In this document: positions 1-16,298 of the stretch, one piece after another
Numbering within the stretch: the first letter of the stretch is position 1
How the letters are laid out: each line of letters starts with the position of its first letter
Origin: Phoenix dactylifera
Taxonomy: Eukaryota; Streptophyta; Magnoliopsida; Arecales; Arecaceae
DNA: 64,000 nucleotides
Direction: 5' to 3'
NCBI RefSeq assembly: GCF_009389715.1
Contig: NW_024067911.1
Span: forward strand, 124,001-188,000
The notes under the pieces: generated by a model
What the model was told of the DNA's origin: nothing
What the model saw: only the letters and a program-made list of their open reading frames with translations
Database searches by the model: none
Program-made: the position numbers and the translations under genes

Positions 1-37
1 GACGAACAAGGAACGGATAGAGCACCTTGAAGCAGAG

Positions 38-3000
38 ATGAGTACGATCCAGGAGGAGATACGCAATATGGAGGCTCGCATGGATGGGCGCATCACAGAA
101 GTGTTGGAGGCCCTCCGTCATCTCCAGATCTCAGCTCCGACTCCATCTCCCTTCGAGCCAATGCCGTCCCAACCTCCATCACCACGAGAAGGCGGATACG
201 GCCGAAGAGAGGAGCCCGTCGGAAGTCTATGCCACCCCAGAATGGACTTCTCTCGGTTCACCGGGGACGACCCTATTGTTTGGCTCAACCGAGCTGAACA
301 GTACTTCGATACCCAAGGAGTTCTGGGCAACAAGCGGGTAACCACGGCCTCGTTTTACTTGGATGAAGAGGCAAACCACTGGTGGCAGTGGTTACGCCGG
401 ACGTATCAAGATGAAGGAGCCGTAATCACCTGGAGGGTGTTCGAGCGCGAGTTGTTGGCTCGGTTCGGGCCGAATGAATATATCAACTTCAATGAAAAGC
501 TTTCACGTGTCCAGCAAAATGGGACGGTGAGAGAATACCAGCAGGAGTTCGAGAAGCTAGCCAACCGGGTCCGGGGCTGGCCTCCGGACGCGCTGCTGGG
601 CACCTTCATGGGAGGACTCAAGGAAGACATTGCCAAGGAGGTACGAATGCGGCAACCTCACTCCTTGCGCGAAGCTATTACTATTGCTCGGATGCGAGAG
701 GAGCGGCTAGAGCAGAAGCGGAGAGCTGGTCGGATTACCCCACTGCGGGCAACCGGGGTTTTGCGACTACCAAACCCGACTACGCCTGCACCGCGGTTTC
801 CTGCTCCGACGCCAATCCGACGTATCTCATGGGAAGAAATGCAACAACGACGGGAACGTGGGCTATGCTTTAAGTGCAACGAGAAGTTCACACCCGGACA
901 CCGGTGCAAAACTCCTCACGTTCATCTAATAGAAGCCGATCCCGTGGAGGACATGGAGGGAGTAAGCAGCGGCGAGGCCGACCTTCATGGCGAGGGGCAG
1001 TCTGAAGGAGAGGCGCAACCGGTTATCTCCCTACATGCTCTCTCTGGATGGAACGGACCAAGGACGATGCGAGTAACGGCATGCATCCAGGGACAACCCT
1101 TGACGATTCTCATCGACAGTGGATCAACTCATAACTTTGTGAGTGACCGCATTGCCCAGCAACTCCAACTGCCCCTTGACGCCACCGTCCAGTTTGGAGT
1201 TCGGGTGGCAAACGGGGAAATCCTCCAGTGTCGGGAGATGTTCCGGTCAGTGGAGGTCGAGCTGCAAGGAAAAAGGTTCTCTGTAAACTTTTATACACTG
1301 CCGCTTGTCGGGCTGGACGCTGTCCTTGGTGTACAGTGGCTAGAAGAGCTTGGTCCCGTGGTCTGCGACTGGAAGCAGATGACCATGAAGTTCTGGAGAG
1401 ACGGCCAGGAGTGCAGACTAATTGGGCAGCCGTCAGAAACCGCCAGAGCTAGGGAATCCCAAGAAATGCAACGAGAGATCAAAGGGAAAGCCCAGCTTTT
1501 TGCCATCATGGTTAAAGGCTCTGGGGAACATCACCTAGAGGCTGAAAGGAGAGAGCTGCCCCAAGATCTTCAAAGACTACTGAGAAGGTACTCCTCGCTC
1601 TTCCAAGAACCCCGAGGGCTACCGCCGGAGCGATCTTTTGTCCATCGTATTCCCCTACAAGCTGAAGCGTCAGCTGTCAATGTTCGTCCCTACCGTTATG
1701 CCTACTATCAGAAAAACGAGATTGAGCGCCAGGTAGCAGAAATGCTGGAATGTGGGATGGTTAGGGAAAGCCATAGCCCTTTTTCATCTCCTGTCCTACT
1801 AGTAAAGAAGAAGGATGGCACCTGGCGATTCTGCACAGACTATAGGGCTCTCAACGCGGTGACCATCAAGGATAGATTTCCTATCCCTACCGTCGACGAC
1901 ATGCTGGACGAACTACATGGAGCTCGCTTCTTCACAAAGCTGGATCTTCGGGCTGGATAACACCAAATTAGAATCCACCTCGAAGACGTCCATAAGACTG
2001 CATTTTGCACACATCATGGCCATTTCGAGTATTTGGTGATGCCCTTCGGGCTGTGCAACGCCCCTTCGACGTTTCAAGCAGCCATGAACTCCATCTTTCG
2101 GGAGCACCTGCGCAAGTTCATCCTAGTATTTTTTGATGACATCCTGGTATATAGTACCACTTGGGAGCTCCACCTTTTTCACCTCAATATTACTCTGAAG
2201 ATCCTCTCCGACCATCGCTTCTACTTGCAGCCCTCCAAGTGTCTGTTTGGACAACAACAGGTTGAATATCTCGGTCATCTAGTTTCGGCTGGGGGAGTGC
2301 AGGTGGATGCCACAAAAATACAGGCGATGCAAGACTGGCCTCGACCCACGACGGTGATGGAGTTGAGGGGATTCCTCGGATTGACAGGGTATTATCGCAA
2401 GTTCGTCAAAAGTTATGGCCTCATCGCAGCCCCACTGACCAGTCTGCTGAGGAAGGGGCAGTTTCAGTGGAATCTACAAGCCGAACAGGCATTTCTTCAC
2501 CTCAAGCAAGCCATGACGACCACTCCCGTACTAGCCATTCCCAACTTTTCAGAGACCTTTGTGATTGAAACCGACGCTTCTGAGAAGGGAGTGGGAGCCG
2601 TGCTATCTCAAGGAGGGAGACCCATTGCGTATATGAGCAAGGCGTTGAGTGTAATCAAAAAGGATTGGTCCACATATGCCAAGGAAATGTTAGCAATCAT
2701 GGAAGCTGTGCGGATGTGGCGTCCATACCTATTGGGAAGAAGGTTTCAGATACGCACTGACCAGAAGAGTCTACGATACTTTCTGGAGCAGCGCGTGAGC
2801 ACGCCGGAGCAGCAGAAATGGGTGGCAAAGCTACTAGGATATGAATATGAAATCATCTACAAACCGGGTAAAGAAAACTCGGCTGCCGATGCTTTGTCTC
2901 GTCTTCCTGAAGAGGCCACACTCCATGGTCTAAGTCGACCATTATTCGAGATATGGGAAGAGATTCGAGTCGCCAGCTGTGAAGATCCTTACCTACAGCA

Positions 3001-5001
3001 GAAGAGACATCAGATGGGAGCAACGCCTGATCGCATGAAGAACTATCAGTCCAAGGAAGGCATTTTATATTATAAAGGCCGGGTTCTAATTCCCCCCAGA
3101 TCACCACTCAGTGAACGGATAATGGCCGAATACCACAACACAAAAGTCGGTGGCCACTCCGGAGCTCTTCGGACCCTCAAACGAGTTTCACAAGCTTTCT
3201 ACTGGAAATCCATGAAGAAGGACATACAAAGGTTCGTGGCTGAGCGTGTTGTTTGCCAACAGCACAAATACGATGCTCAAGTACCAGCCGGGCTACTCCA
3301 ACCTCTACCGATACCAACCCAAGTTTGGGAGGACATCTCTATGGATTTCATCGAAGGACTACCATATTCCAAAGGAAAGAACGTCATAATGGTTATTGTC
3401 GATCGCCTCACCAAGTATGCACACTTCTTGCCACTTTCCCACCCTTACACAGCACGAGGAGTGGCTGAACTCTTTGTATGTCAAGTAGCTCGACTGCATG
3501 GGATGCCGAGATCAATTGTGAGCGATCGGGATCCGGTGTTCGTAAGTAACTTTTGGCGAGAATTCTTCAAACTTCAGGGAACCTTGCTCCGTATGAGCAC
3601 GGCATACCACCCTCAATCGGACGGCCAAACTGAGGTTGTCAACCGGTGTGTCGAACAATACCTCAGGTGTTTGTGCAGCCAATATCCGAAGAACTGGGAA
3701 CAGAATTTAGCATGGGCAGAGTACTGGTACAACACAACGTTCCATTCCTCCACCGGCACAACCCCATTCCAGGCATTATATGGAAGAGATCCCCCCACAA
3801 TCGTAAGGTACATGGAAGGCCTGTCTGCAGTAGAAGAGGTTGATCGAGCCCTAGCCAACCGAGACCAACTGCTGAAGGAGCTAAAGAGCAACCTGGAACG
3901 GACACAAGAAAGAATGAAGCAGCGCCACCAAGGTGGTAGCCTAGTGGTACTGGGCAGCAATTCTAACCACAAGGTCCCAAGTTCGAATCGCTGCGGCGAC
4001 GATTAAATTGTGGACCGAAGCTCACTACTTTGGCCACTGCTTGGACTTGTGGTGTAGGACCGCTCTTGAACCGCTAGTAGCCGGGGTGGTGCCGGGTGTG
4101 ACGTACTCACACGTGGGACTCGAGCCAGAGCTCAAAGGAGTAACTGAGCCGGGCCCACGGGTGGGGAGGGTATGAGTAAAACCGGTCGGGGTGCCCAACA
4201 CACGGCCATTTCTGCCCGCATCGAACATTCTCCTGGCGGGGCGGGGGCCCAGTAAGGGCTGCTACGCGGGGGTGGGCTTGTCCCTTCCTCCCCCCTACCC
4301 CTTTTCTTTAGCAAAAAAAAAAAAAAAAAGAAAGAATGAAGCAGCAGGCAGACAAAAAGAGGAGGAAAGTTACCCTCACTGTAGGAGACTGGGTATTCCT
4401 GAAACTTCCACCGTACAGACAACAAACGATCTTCCGGCGAGCTCACCAAAAGCTCGCCCAGAAGTACTTCGGACCCTATCGCATCCTCGAACGCATCGGG
4501 CCAGTAGCCTATCGACTAGAGCTGCCTGAGAACGCGAAGGTCCATTCTGTGTTTCATGTTTCTCTTCTTAAACGGAAGATAGGAAATGGGCAAAGCCCAT
4601 GCACAGATCCTCCGCCTATCCAAGAAGATGGCCATCCGATGTTGGAGCCGGCATCCATCAAAAACTATCGATGGGTTAAGAAAGGAGGAAAGCTCATCGA
4701 CGAGGTCCTAGTGCAGTGGCGTTCCTTGCCCGAAGAAGACGCTACCTGGGAAGAATACAAGCTGTTGAAGGAGCGATACCCTGGAACAAACCTTGAGGAC
4801 AAGGTTGTTGTTGAAGGGGGAAGAGATGATGGGTGCATCGGGCGTACCCGACCCCAACGGACCCGAAGACCGAACCCCCGCTATCTGGGGGCCTTCTCCC
4901 ACGTCCCCACGCTGGAAGCAACACCGGAAGCGTCCACGAAGGAGCAACACCGCATGGGAAGGGAGCACGTGCAAGAGCGGGCCACGATGGAGAAGGAATA
5001 G
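38..5001 (+). pseudogene. Chromovirus gag-pol polyprotein, broken
   Basis: The polyprotein starts near 38 and stays in one frame to 4006. Visible parts in order: gag domain (about residues 65-210), CCHC knuckle [14 protein letters not shown] near residue 280, aspartic protease [10 protein letters not shown] near 360, RT with FDDILVYS, RNase H with ETDASEKG, integrase HHCC and D-D-E segments, then after the SINE a tail (4336-5001) with a chromodomain (VQWRSLPEEDATWEEY). Breaks: TAA at 1958-1960 replaces a tyrosine codon in the RT motif LDLR-x-GYHQIR; the frame is unchanged downstream. At 3245-3247 the first Cys of the integrase CxxC reads CGT (Arg). The SINE at 3924-4327 separates the integrase from the chromodomain tail. 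Few other lesions are seen, so inactivation looks relatively recent. Confidence 0.9.
3924..4327 (+). mobile_element. tRNA-derived SINE inserted in chromovirus pol
   Basis: About 404 bp, sense to the host element. The 5' end carries a pol III promoter: box A-like TAGCCTAGTGG at 3937-3947 and box B GTTCGAATC at 3981-3989. A GC-rich body follows, then a 17-base A tail ending at 4329. The insertion is flanked by the perfect 18-bp duplication AAGAAAGAATGAAGCAGC (3906-3923 and 4328-4345), the mark of LINE-assisted insertion. The body of about 400 bp is long for a plant tRNA SINE, so it may be a composite. I do not recognise a named family. Confidence 0.85.
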
Positions 5002-5160
5002 CTCACCGAACAGAAGGATCCGTTGCGAAGACGAAGGCGAACAGTAACCATGCACTCGGCCACTACGTAGAGGCTGGGAGTTAATTTCCTCAACTCTTCG
5101 ACGGGACAGGCGGCCTTTTCGGAACGTCAGTTGTCAAGAGCTATGGCAGGGGGAAATAAA

Positions 5161-7404
5161 TGAGAGTGTAGGGAGGGGGAGTATTTTATTATTGCATGAA
5201 TTGTTTTAGTATCTAGTGTTTTGTGGTTGCTCTCACCCGAAGAGAGACCTACATTAAATTTAGCCTTGTGTTCCCATCCATCTCTCTACGTCCGCCTTCC
5301 TTTTCCTCTGATCGGGACCTATCATATGTCATGATTATTCGTGATTATAAGTGTCCATCTCTAACTATAAATCTCTTATTAATAAATATTAGCTATGTAA
5401 AAAGAAACACTGGCCAAGAACATGCTTTGAATGGACTTAAGATGAGCTCATGGGGCTCTATCTGAGTGACTCTATCTAGCTGTATTGAGAGAGAGAGAGT
5501 GAGCTCCATGGGTGTGTTATGGGTGAAGGGGTTGCAAGCCTGTTGCATGAAATAGGAGTGGCAATGAGAGGCGTTGGATCTAGTTTGTGTTGAACTTTCT
5601 TATCCATTGCATGGGTCAGAATTTAAAATATGGACCCAACCTATTTATTAGATAATCAAGACAACCAACATGTATGATCTCTTATCCTATTCATCAGATT
5701 TGACATGAACATTAATTGGCCTATATGTTAGATTCATGTTACATAAATTGGATCTTAATCATGTCAAGACAATCGAATTATTTAACAGGTTGAATTGGGT
5801 TGGGTAAGTAAAAACTACAAGGTAAACTAATCCATTTAATAAACAAATGAATCAGGTCCGCCCGTTTATAATATGAGCATGCTATGATAAATCAAGGTAT
5901 GCTTATCTTGGGTCAGATCTGTGTCGAATCTTTCATAACATATGTGAAAAGTTCCTCCGAATTTATCTATCTATTTGAACCAAATCATCCATAACCAAGT
6001 CTATCAAACCTAATGCAAAAAACTACCCATGTAGTTGTACTTATCCGCATGGACAATTTCTCCTTCGGCTAACAAAGCAGTGCAATTATGAGCCTCTTTA
6101 TATGTATGGCATATTAAAAAGGAGATATGCATCATGTGAGAGAGGCAGGAGCGCCTTGCAACCATAATAGAGATGGATTAATTAGTTATTTAACATGGTA
6201 TAAGAGTGCAAGTTAGATGGAGGTAGTGAGTGTGGGTCCCCCTCCATGCTAAATACTTATTTAATTAACTAAGTTATTATCTTATCTTATTTCAATTATT
6301 GTTATAATTCATTTGTCCTTTCATGTGTTTGATATGCTCGATCTGGTCTGCACATGTGTACTCAAAGGGCCGGTTAGTTAACATGGTATTAGAGTCGATG
6401 GTTTTGCTTTCAAATCCTCTTAGTTTTGGGTCTATTGGATAGTTGACATCCCTCCCTAAGGAGGTGTAATTTGCTCCAACAATTCATTTAGATGGCCAAT
6501 GAAAATGAAGCAAGCCAACTTTTATAGTTATCTTGAAGGGAATCATCAAAGTTGATCTTGACCTATCCATACTATAGGTCGTGTTTGGTTAGTAAACAAG
6601 ATAGCCTAATCAAGTCAAGGCCATCCACCAAAAGCGAGTAATGGGTGTAAGATTTTTTCCAGCATGATAAAGTTAATGAGAAGGCATGATCACTTTGCTT
6701 GCTGTCTGGATATATGAGAGCAAAATGCTTCTAAGCTTCCTCATCCTAGTCTACCAAATGGACTAGGCCATTTAGCACTTGATGGCAACTATGGAGTCGT
6801 CGTTAGGGTTGATCGATGATGAATTGAAGGCTTTTCAAGAGTCAACAAGCAACTTCTATTTCACACCAAACTTCTAGCATTTGCAAAGTAATATGATAAT
6901 ATACTTTTTTTTCACTAGATAGAAAAAGATGATCCACTTAAATAATGGTACACATAACAAACAATTTTGATCAATAGGATCATATTTATTCAACGATAGT
7001 ATATTCTTCTTTACTTAAATACACCCTACATGGGTTTGAGTTATATCTTTTACACAAAAGAATGATTGATCTCTTTTTTATGATATCAATCATTAGATCA
7101 TCTCTGCACAGATCTCAAAGCTTCGAGCCTCGCCAAGGTAAATCTTTTTTTCTGCAATAAGTACAACCCATCTCTATTGTGAATAATATGAAAAGACTAA
7201 CCACTTATATAAAAATATGTGTAACAAACAATTTTGATCCATAGAATCACGCCCATTCATTAAATGAACATCATCTTGAATATACCATGCTCATCATGCA
7301 ATGATCAATGACCATGGGCCATTTGAGTTCAGATCCACCCACCAGTACAAAACTTACAACAAAGGAGCAGTGGCAACTTGGTAATTTCAGCGCAGCCGAG
7401 GAGG
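5161..7404. other. Intergenic, AT-rich, repeat remnants only
   Basis: No gene is supported. The stretch may contain the chromovirus 3' LTR (first few hundred bases), an inverted-repeat element remnant at 5551-5960, and two sequences resembling the initiator-tRNA primer site of retrotransposons (TGGTATAAGAGT at 6196-6207 and TGGTATTAGAGTC at 6384-6396), both preceded by TTAACA-like ends. Short translated stretches here are not conserved-looking. Confidence 0.6.
5551..5960. repeat. Degenerate AT-rich repeat, same family as 60249-60622
   Basis: Begins AGGAGTGGCAAT, the same terminal word as the elements near 60.25 and 60.83 kb, and shares their internal phrases (GGGTTGGGT-type words, CCATTTAATAAACAAATGA, CCCGTTTATAA). 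The right end is unclear. Confidence 0.4.
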
Positions 7405-7405
7405 C

Positions 7406-7412
7406 TATATAA
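7406..7412 (+). promoter_or_regulatory. TATA box of the NACA gene
   Basis: TATATAA lies 107-113 bp before the NACA start codon, inside GGCTATATAAACG. The leader that follows contains two TTAGGGTTT/CTAGGGTTT-like words (about 7455-7476), common in 5' ends of plant translation-related genes. Confidence 0.7.
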
Positions 7413-7518
7413 ACGCTTCGATCTTGCGTTCGCCCTCGTCTCTGTTGGGGCTTGGGGTTTTTGCCTAGGGTTTTCATTGAGCGGCGCCCTCTCCACTCTC
7501 TCCTCCGATCCCATCGCC

Positions 7519-11639
<4,121 letters not shown>

Positions 11640-12824
11640 TGCGAGATCTCTGGAGAGTTGTTTGTCTTTCAATAGTGGCTAGATTTTTTGTGTTTTCCGT
11701 GCGGTCTGTGGGCCGAATTCTTTGCCTGTCTTTGCTGCTTAAACTGTTAGTCATACGGACTATCGTGTTGTATGAGTAGTAAGTAATGGTGCTTTTATTT
11801 TTAATTTTTGCCCCGGTACATACGCTTGCTGTCGGAGGATGTTGCTGCATGGGATCCCATTCAATTTCAGTATAAAGATCAGAGCCAGGATCTTGGTAGG
11901 CTGGCACTGGTGAAAACAGAAGTGATATATTTTTTTTAACCCAGTCTGCTAGTCTGTCTTGTAACACCCCTGGATTTTCCATTTCGTCCCACAGGGCATA
12001 TGAATTTTATTTCTGCTGTTCCTATGTTATGGATTTCCATATCAGATTGCATGTGACACCATTCAAGTTTTCAGTATCTGGATTAAGACTAGTTTTAGCT
12101 TGTACTTTGCTTGAAAAGTGTTAGCGTTCCTGTGGACTATTTGTGAGGTGCCAAACCGTATGCTTATATTTTCAGTACAAGTAGTTGCAATGGTCCCAAT
12201 TTTTGTGCAATATTAGCAAGCAGTTCCCATCTATAACGTCCAACCTAACGACAGTCTAAAAGAGTAATCGGTAGAGAAACAGACTCTGTTGGCCAAAGTG
12301 TAATTGGATAAAAAACTGTACCTGAACTGAAGCATCACAGGTAATCGAGTGACCTTATTACCAGGTATCTTGAAACTGGCTGTTTAATTCAATCTACTTG
12401 CTAATAAACGGACAAGTACGTCATACATTTGAGCAGCTGAGACTACGGAATAAGCTGGCATTGAAAGTGGCTCCGTACGCAAAAGAGAAAAGGAAAAGAA
12501 GATTGGAACTGGCTAAGGAAAAGAAAATTGGAACTGGGTAAGGGGCGGTTCGGCATCTCTTCCAGTTTCCAGTTTTTTGTTTTCATTTAGGCTGGAAGAT
12601 AGGCGAAGGAGTCTTGGGATGGGGAAACTAACAATGGAGATGTCAGATCACACCATCCTCATTGATCTAACTCGGATTGGTATGCACAAAAAGAAAGACA
12701 TGAAACCCTACAGTGGATGGAGTTGCCCAATAATGTGATTTGCTGTTTATAGGTCCATTGCTGGTCAGTCAGCAGAAATTCTGGATTGTCCTTGAATTTT
12801 TTTTTTTTTTTGATAACTAAAAAA
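11640..12824. other. NACA 3' flank and intergenic DNA
   Basis: Begins with the NACA 3' UTR, whose end is not marked by a clear signal. No coding potential or recognisable repeat is seen beyond a T run near 12800-12811. Confidence 0.5.
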
Positions 12825-13257
12825 TAGGCCTGTTAACGAGCTGAGTCATGGGAGGCTTGGGCTCGACTCATTTCACAGAATCTCAGGCTCGAGCTCGGAC
12901 TCGGACTTGATACCGAGCTCTGTATTGGGCTCGAGCTTGAGCTTGCTTGGCAAAGCAAAGGCTCAGGCTCCGGCTCGGCTCGTTAACAGGCTTACCCGCC
13001 GACACCACCTCCTCCCTACCCCGACGGGGAGCCAACGTCCCCACCGGGATCTAGGGATCGTCGGATCCAGAAGCTGCCCCCAAAGTCTCGACTCAAACAC
13101 TAAACACGACCATATAAATTCAAACTCAAACGTCAACGAGAAACAAGATGCTATTACTAGATCTAAGGAGTTCCACACCAAAGAAGACAAAATGGGAACA
13201 GATTTGAGAATAGAAGAGAACGAGAACTGCATCGGAAGTCTAGAGTTTGGGAGGATG

Positions 13258-13290
13258 TACCTCTCTTGGCCAGCGGTGTCCCAGATCTGG
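13258..13290 (-). pseudogene. Rab GTPase scrap (QIWDTAGQERY)
   Basis: The minus strand encodes QIWDTAGQERY, the invariant switch II/G3 segment of plant Rab GTPases, in the order CAG ATC TGG GAC ACC GCT GGC CAA GAG AGG TAC. Similarity stops on both sides, and AGAGGTAC at the 3' edge could be a former exon-donor boundary. A 19-bp direct repeat (GGACGTGACTCTTGTGCTG) lies just beside it. The fragment is too short to function. An 11-residue exact match is unlikely by chance, but this is recognition by eye. Confidence 0.5.
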
Positions 13291-14010
13291 GACGTGACTC
13301 TTGTGCTGGACATGGGACGTGACTCTTGTGCTGCTCGGGCTTGGCTCGAGCTCTTGTGCTGGGAGGAGCATACGTTGGTCCCCCAATTAACGACGCCTCT
13401 TCCTCTCCTTTTTCTCCATCCCTCCTCACCCTTCTCCACCGTGTCCCTCCTCTTCCGCTGCTCCTCCTCAACCTTCTTTTCCCCCTCCCACCCTCCTCCT
13501 CCTCCTCTTCCTCCTCCTCCTTCTCCCCCCCTTTCTCAGTCTCCCTGCTCGCCTCTCCTCCAGCCGCCGCTTCCTCCGGATCCCTCGCCGCTTCCCCCTC
13601 CCCCAGAGGAGATCCATTCTCCGAGCTCTTCTTATCCTCCTCGAGCGTTTCGGAAACCATCAGATCGAAGAGAGCACGCAAACCCTAGAGGAAAGCAGGG
13701 ACTGTGTGAGAGCCGAGGGTTTTAGTCTTGCATTGAGGTGGCGGGGGTCGGAGAATAGAAACGGGCGATGGATGGGTTTGGAAAATTTAATGAGGGCTCA
13801 AGAGCTCTTAACGAAAAAGAAAAGGAAATTGATAAATAAAATGGCGGTTTGAATCGAATTTGATCCATGAATCTAAGAAATAGTGAGAATTCTTGATCTC
13901 TCTCAAACAAAAAAGGGAACATAATCCCACTTTAGTTGAATTTCATTATACCCCTTCCTTCTAAAATAGAATAAAGAGTAGATTCAAAATTAAGGTAAGG
14001 AATAAGAAAT

Positions 14011-14031
14011 ATGAAAATAAGGACTTCTGTT
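14011..14031 (+). pseudogene. rpl36: Plastid rpl36 5' end (fragment)
   Basis: ATGAAAATAAGG... encodes MKIRTSV, the start of ribosomal protein L36 with one Ala-to-Thr change, after a spacer-like AT-rich lead. Similarity ends after seven codons. Support comes from the rps8 end nearby, which belongs to the same plastid cluster. Confidence 0.5.
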
Positions 14032-14213
14032 ATCCATTTACATTTCTATTTGAACCAAAGGCGGGACCTATTTCATTTTGGGGGTTATCAAATGATACAT
14101 AGTGCAATATGGTCAGAACGGGGTATGTATTATGTATATAATTACAGTAAGAAAAATATATATATCCCGCAAATGTCAATTGTGAAATATCTCGTTTGTT
14201 GAAACGATTCCTA

Positions 14214-14366
<153 letters not shown>

Positions 14367-14602
14367 TCATATATATATATTCGATAGATTCGGGTCGTGA
14401 TTAATCGTAACTCCATACAGATTACTTCTCAATATAATTTCTCAGGAAGAGGAAGAACTTAACATATTTAAGTTAACATATTTAACTTAACATAACATAT
14501 TTAACTTGATAATAGCTAAAAATATTGGTCGTATGTTATTATTCCAATTCCCCGAGTGGTGGAATTTGGAACATTTCAAAAACTTGGGGATCCAACTACA
14601 AG

Positions 14603-14668
14603 GATTCATTGATATCTTCTTTTTATAAAGCAAATCGACTTCGATTCCTGAATGATCCACATCACTTC
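14603..14668 (+). pseudogene. ycf2: Plastid ycf2 fragment (plus strand)
   Basis: Encodes [22 protein letters not shown], a recognisable internal segment of the large plastid protein Ycf2. Flanking codons do not continue the family. Confidence 0.8.
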
Positions 14669-15307
14669 TGGTTGATAAAGACAAGATATGTTTTGACCAG
14701 AAAAACCCGTGCTCGATATATATATATATTATTGATTGATTTGATTGCGGTTCACTGCATTTATATAGTTCCAATATAAGTCCTTCTGTTTCGTCTGTGA
14801 TTGTGGATTGAATGAAATGCAAAAAAGAGATGAACTCAAAGATAGTATCTAGAAGAAAAAAGAAAGGAAAGAGGAATTGAATGAAAGAATGGTTCGAAAC
14901 AAAGAAATGCAATAACTAGAACCGTATACATATGTATTTACAAAAACTCCATTATATTATGGGTAGAAACTCAAAATGAGATATCGAAATAGTTCTGACG
15001 ATTCAGTAATATTCATTTCATATCGTACCATATTACACTAAATAAATATCTTTATTATGATCCAGTGTTGAAATAAATTGATGAGATTTGGTCCCATCGG
15101 ATCTAGACAATCTTATTTTTTTGGACGGATTCATGCAGAAAAGCTAACATAGATGTTATGGATCTAATTTTTCTCTTTGGGAATACATCGATCTTCTATA
15201 AAGGAGCCGAATGAAACCAAAATTTCATGAAGTTTTACCATAACATTCCTCTAATTTTATACTGATAAAGAAAATTTATTCCAAAGTCAAAAGAGCGATC
15301 GAGTTGA

Positions 15308-15370
15308 ATGACAGATCGAGAAGCTCGACTAGAAAGAATTGGAGGAGAAATTTTGTGTTATATATGGTGA
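15308..15370 (+). pseudogene. rps8: Plastid rps8 3' end (fragment)
   Basis: Encodes MTDREARLERIGGEILCYIW followed by TGA, the exact C-terminus of plastid ribosomal protein S8, including its natural stop. The upstream part of the gene is absent. Confidence 0.85.
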
Positions 15371-15608
15371 TCCTCCTCCTCTGGTATCCTAATTTAAGAA
15401 GCCTAGGAATTAAAAGAGTTGGCCTTGGATTATTTTGGAAACCCATACAAGTAGATGTAGCGAAAAAAAAAAGAAATAGAATTAGCAGTAATTAGGAATA
15501 GAGAATTTCTGGAATAGACATAAATCATGATCAACTAAGCCCTCTCGGGGGCTTGCTTAAGAATAAGAAAGAGGAATCTTATGGAAATATCATGGAATAA
15601 GATTTGAT

Positions 15609-15782
15609 CTATTCATGGGGATTCCGTAAATATCCCTTGGACAAAAAGAGAAGTGACTTGGACAAAAAGAAACGAAGTGACTTAGACAAATCTTGTTTGT
15701 CGATAGCCTCGGACCAATCAATCGAATATTGATTAATACGTAATCGATTGAACACTACTTGAAAACGGTTCTTCTCTTCCAT
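15609..15782 (-). pseudogene. ycf2: Plastid ycf2 fragment (minus strand)
   Basis: A 57-codon minus-strand reading frame contains [18 protein letters not shown] and then [12 protein letters not shown], an internal Ycf2 segment different from the piece at 14603. The two pieces lie in opposite orientations here, showing rearrangement. Confidence 0.85.
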
Positions 15783-15945
15783 GGAAGTTTCATTTTCCCA
15801 GAATGTATCCTAATTTTTGGCCTAATTCTTCTTCTGATGATCGATTCAACCTCTGATCGATTTGTTATTTTTTTGTGCGTAATGCAGATTAACAATAGTT
15901 TTGCTATTGATAGGAATTCCCTTGTTGAGACCCTATGAATGAATC

Positions 15946-16049
15946 ATCAGAGAGAGAGAGAATTGTTATATGATTTATTCGAAGCCGCCACAGGTATGCG
16001 AATGATGCATAATTATTTCCGCATCGGAGGAGTAGCTGCTGATCTACCT
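15946..16049 (+). pseudogene. ndhH: Plastid ndhH fragment
   Basis: Encodes [20 protein letters not shown], then [13 protein letters not shown], a central part of the plastid NADH dehydrogenase-like subunit H. The left junction lies in a GA run; the right junction is at GATC, directly against the psbC piece. Confidence 0.9.
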
Positions 16050-16050
16050 C

Positions 16051-16089
16051 GATCTCGGTAGCTACGCCACCCACTGAATTTAAAGAACC
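16051..16089 (-). pseudogene. psbC: Plastid psbC fragment
   Basis: The minus strand encodes [13 protein letters not shown], a segment of the photosystem II CP43 protein. It is only 39 bp, in opposite orientation to and fused with the ndhH piece at a shared GATC. Confidence 0.7.
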
Positions 16090-16298
16090 ATCATCCAATT
16101 GTTCTCGAATTGGTCCATTCAATGGCTCGAAATATAACAATGTGACAAAAGAATCAGATCCCATAATCCAAATTAGGGATTTGCCGGGTCCCTTAGGGAC
16201 TATTGTCCAGAAACTATAGCCAGAGCAGCTATTTCAATAGCTGCGTGCAAAATGCCTATACGAACTCACATTTGGGCTCGAGCTCGTTAACAGACCTA

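Larger units (their letters stand above)
1..5160 (+). mobile_element. Ty3/gypsy chromovirus (Reina-like), partial copy
   Basis: An LTR retrotransposon enters the window without its 5' LTR. The order gag, zinc knuckle, protease, reverse transcriptase, RNase H, integrase and a C-terminal chromodomain defines a chromovirus of the Ty3/gypsy group; the integrase motifs (SDRDPVF, SDGQTEVVNR) and short knuckle fit the Reina branch. A purine tract lies near 5149-5185 after the last codon, so a 3' LTR may begin about there, but its edges cannot be fixed without the other LTR. The copy is dead: one nonsense codon, one lost zinc-ligand cysteine and a SINE insertion. Confidence 0.9.

Noticed and set aside
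13163-13681. Minus-strand frame with MVSETLEEDKKSSENGS-like start after an AGGGTTT leader
   Set aside because: It could be a captured first exon, but it dissolves into Glu/Arg low complexity and no family is recognised; kept only as context for the composite element.
12907-13725. 272-codon plus-strand open frame
   Set aside because: It spans TIR sequence, the Rab scrap and a CT-rich low-complexity run; no motif in this direction, and it is best explained by composition.
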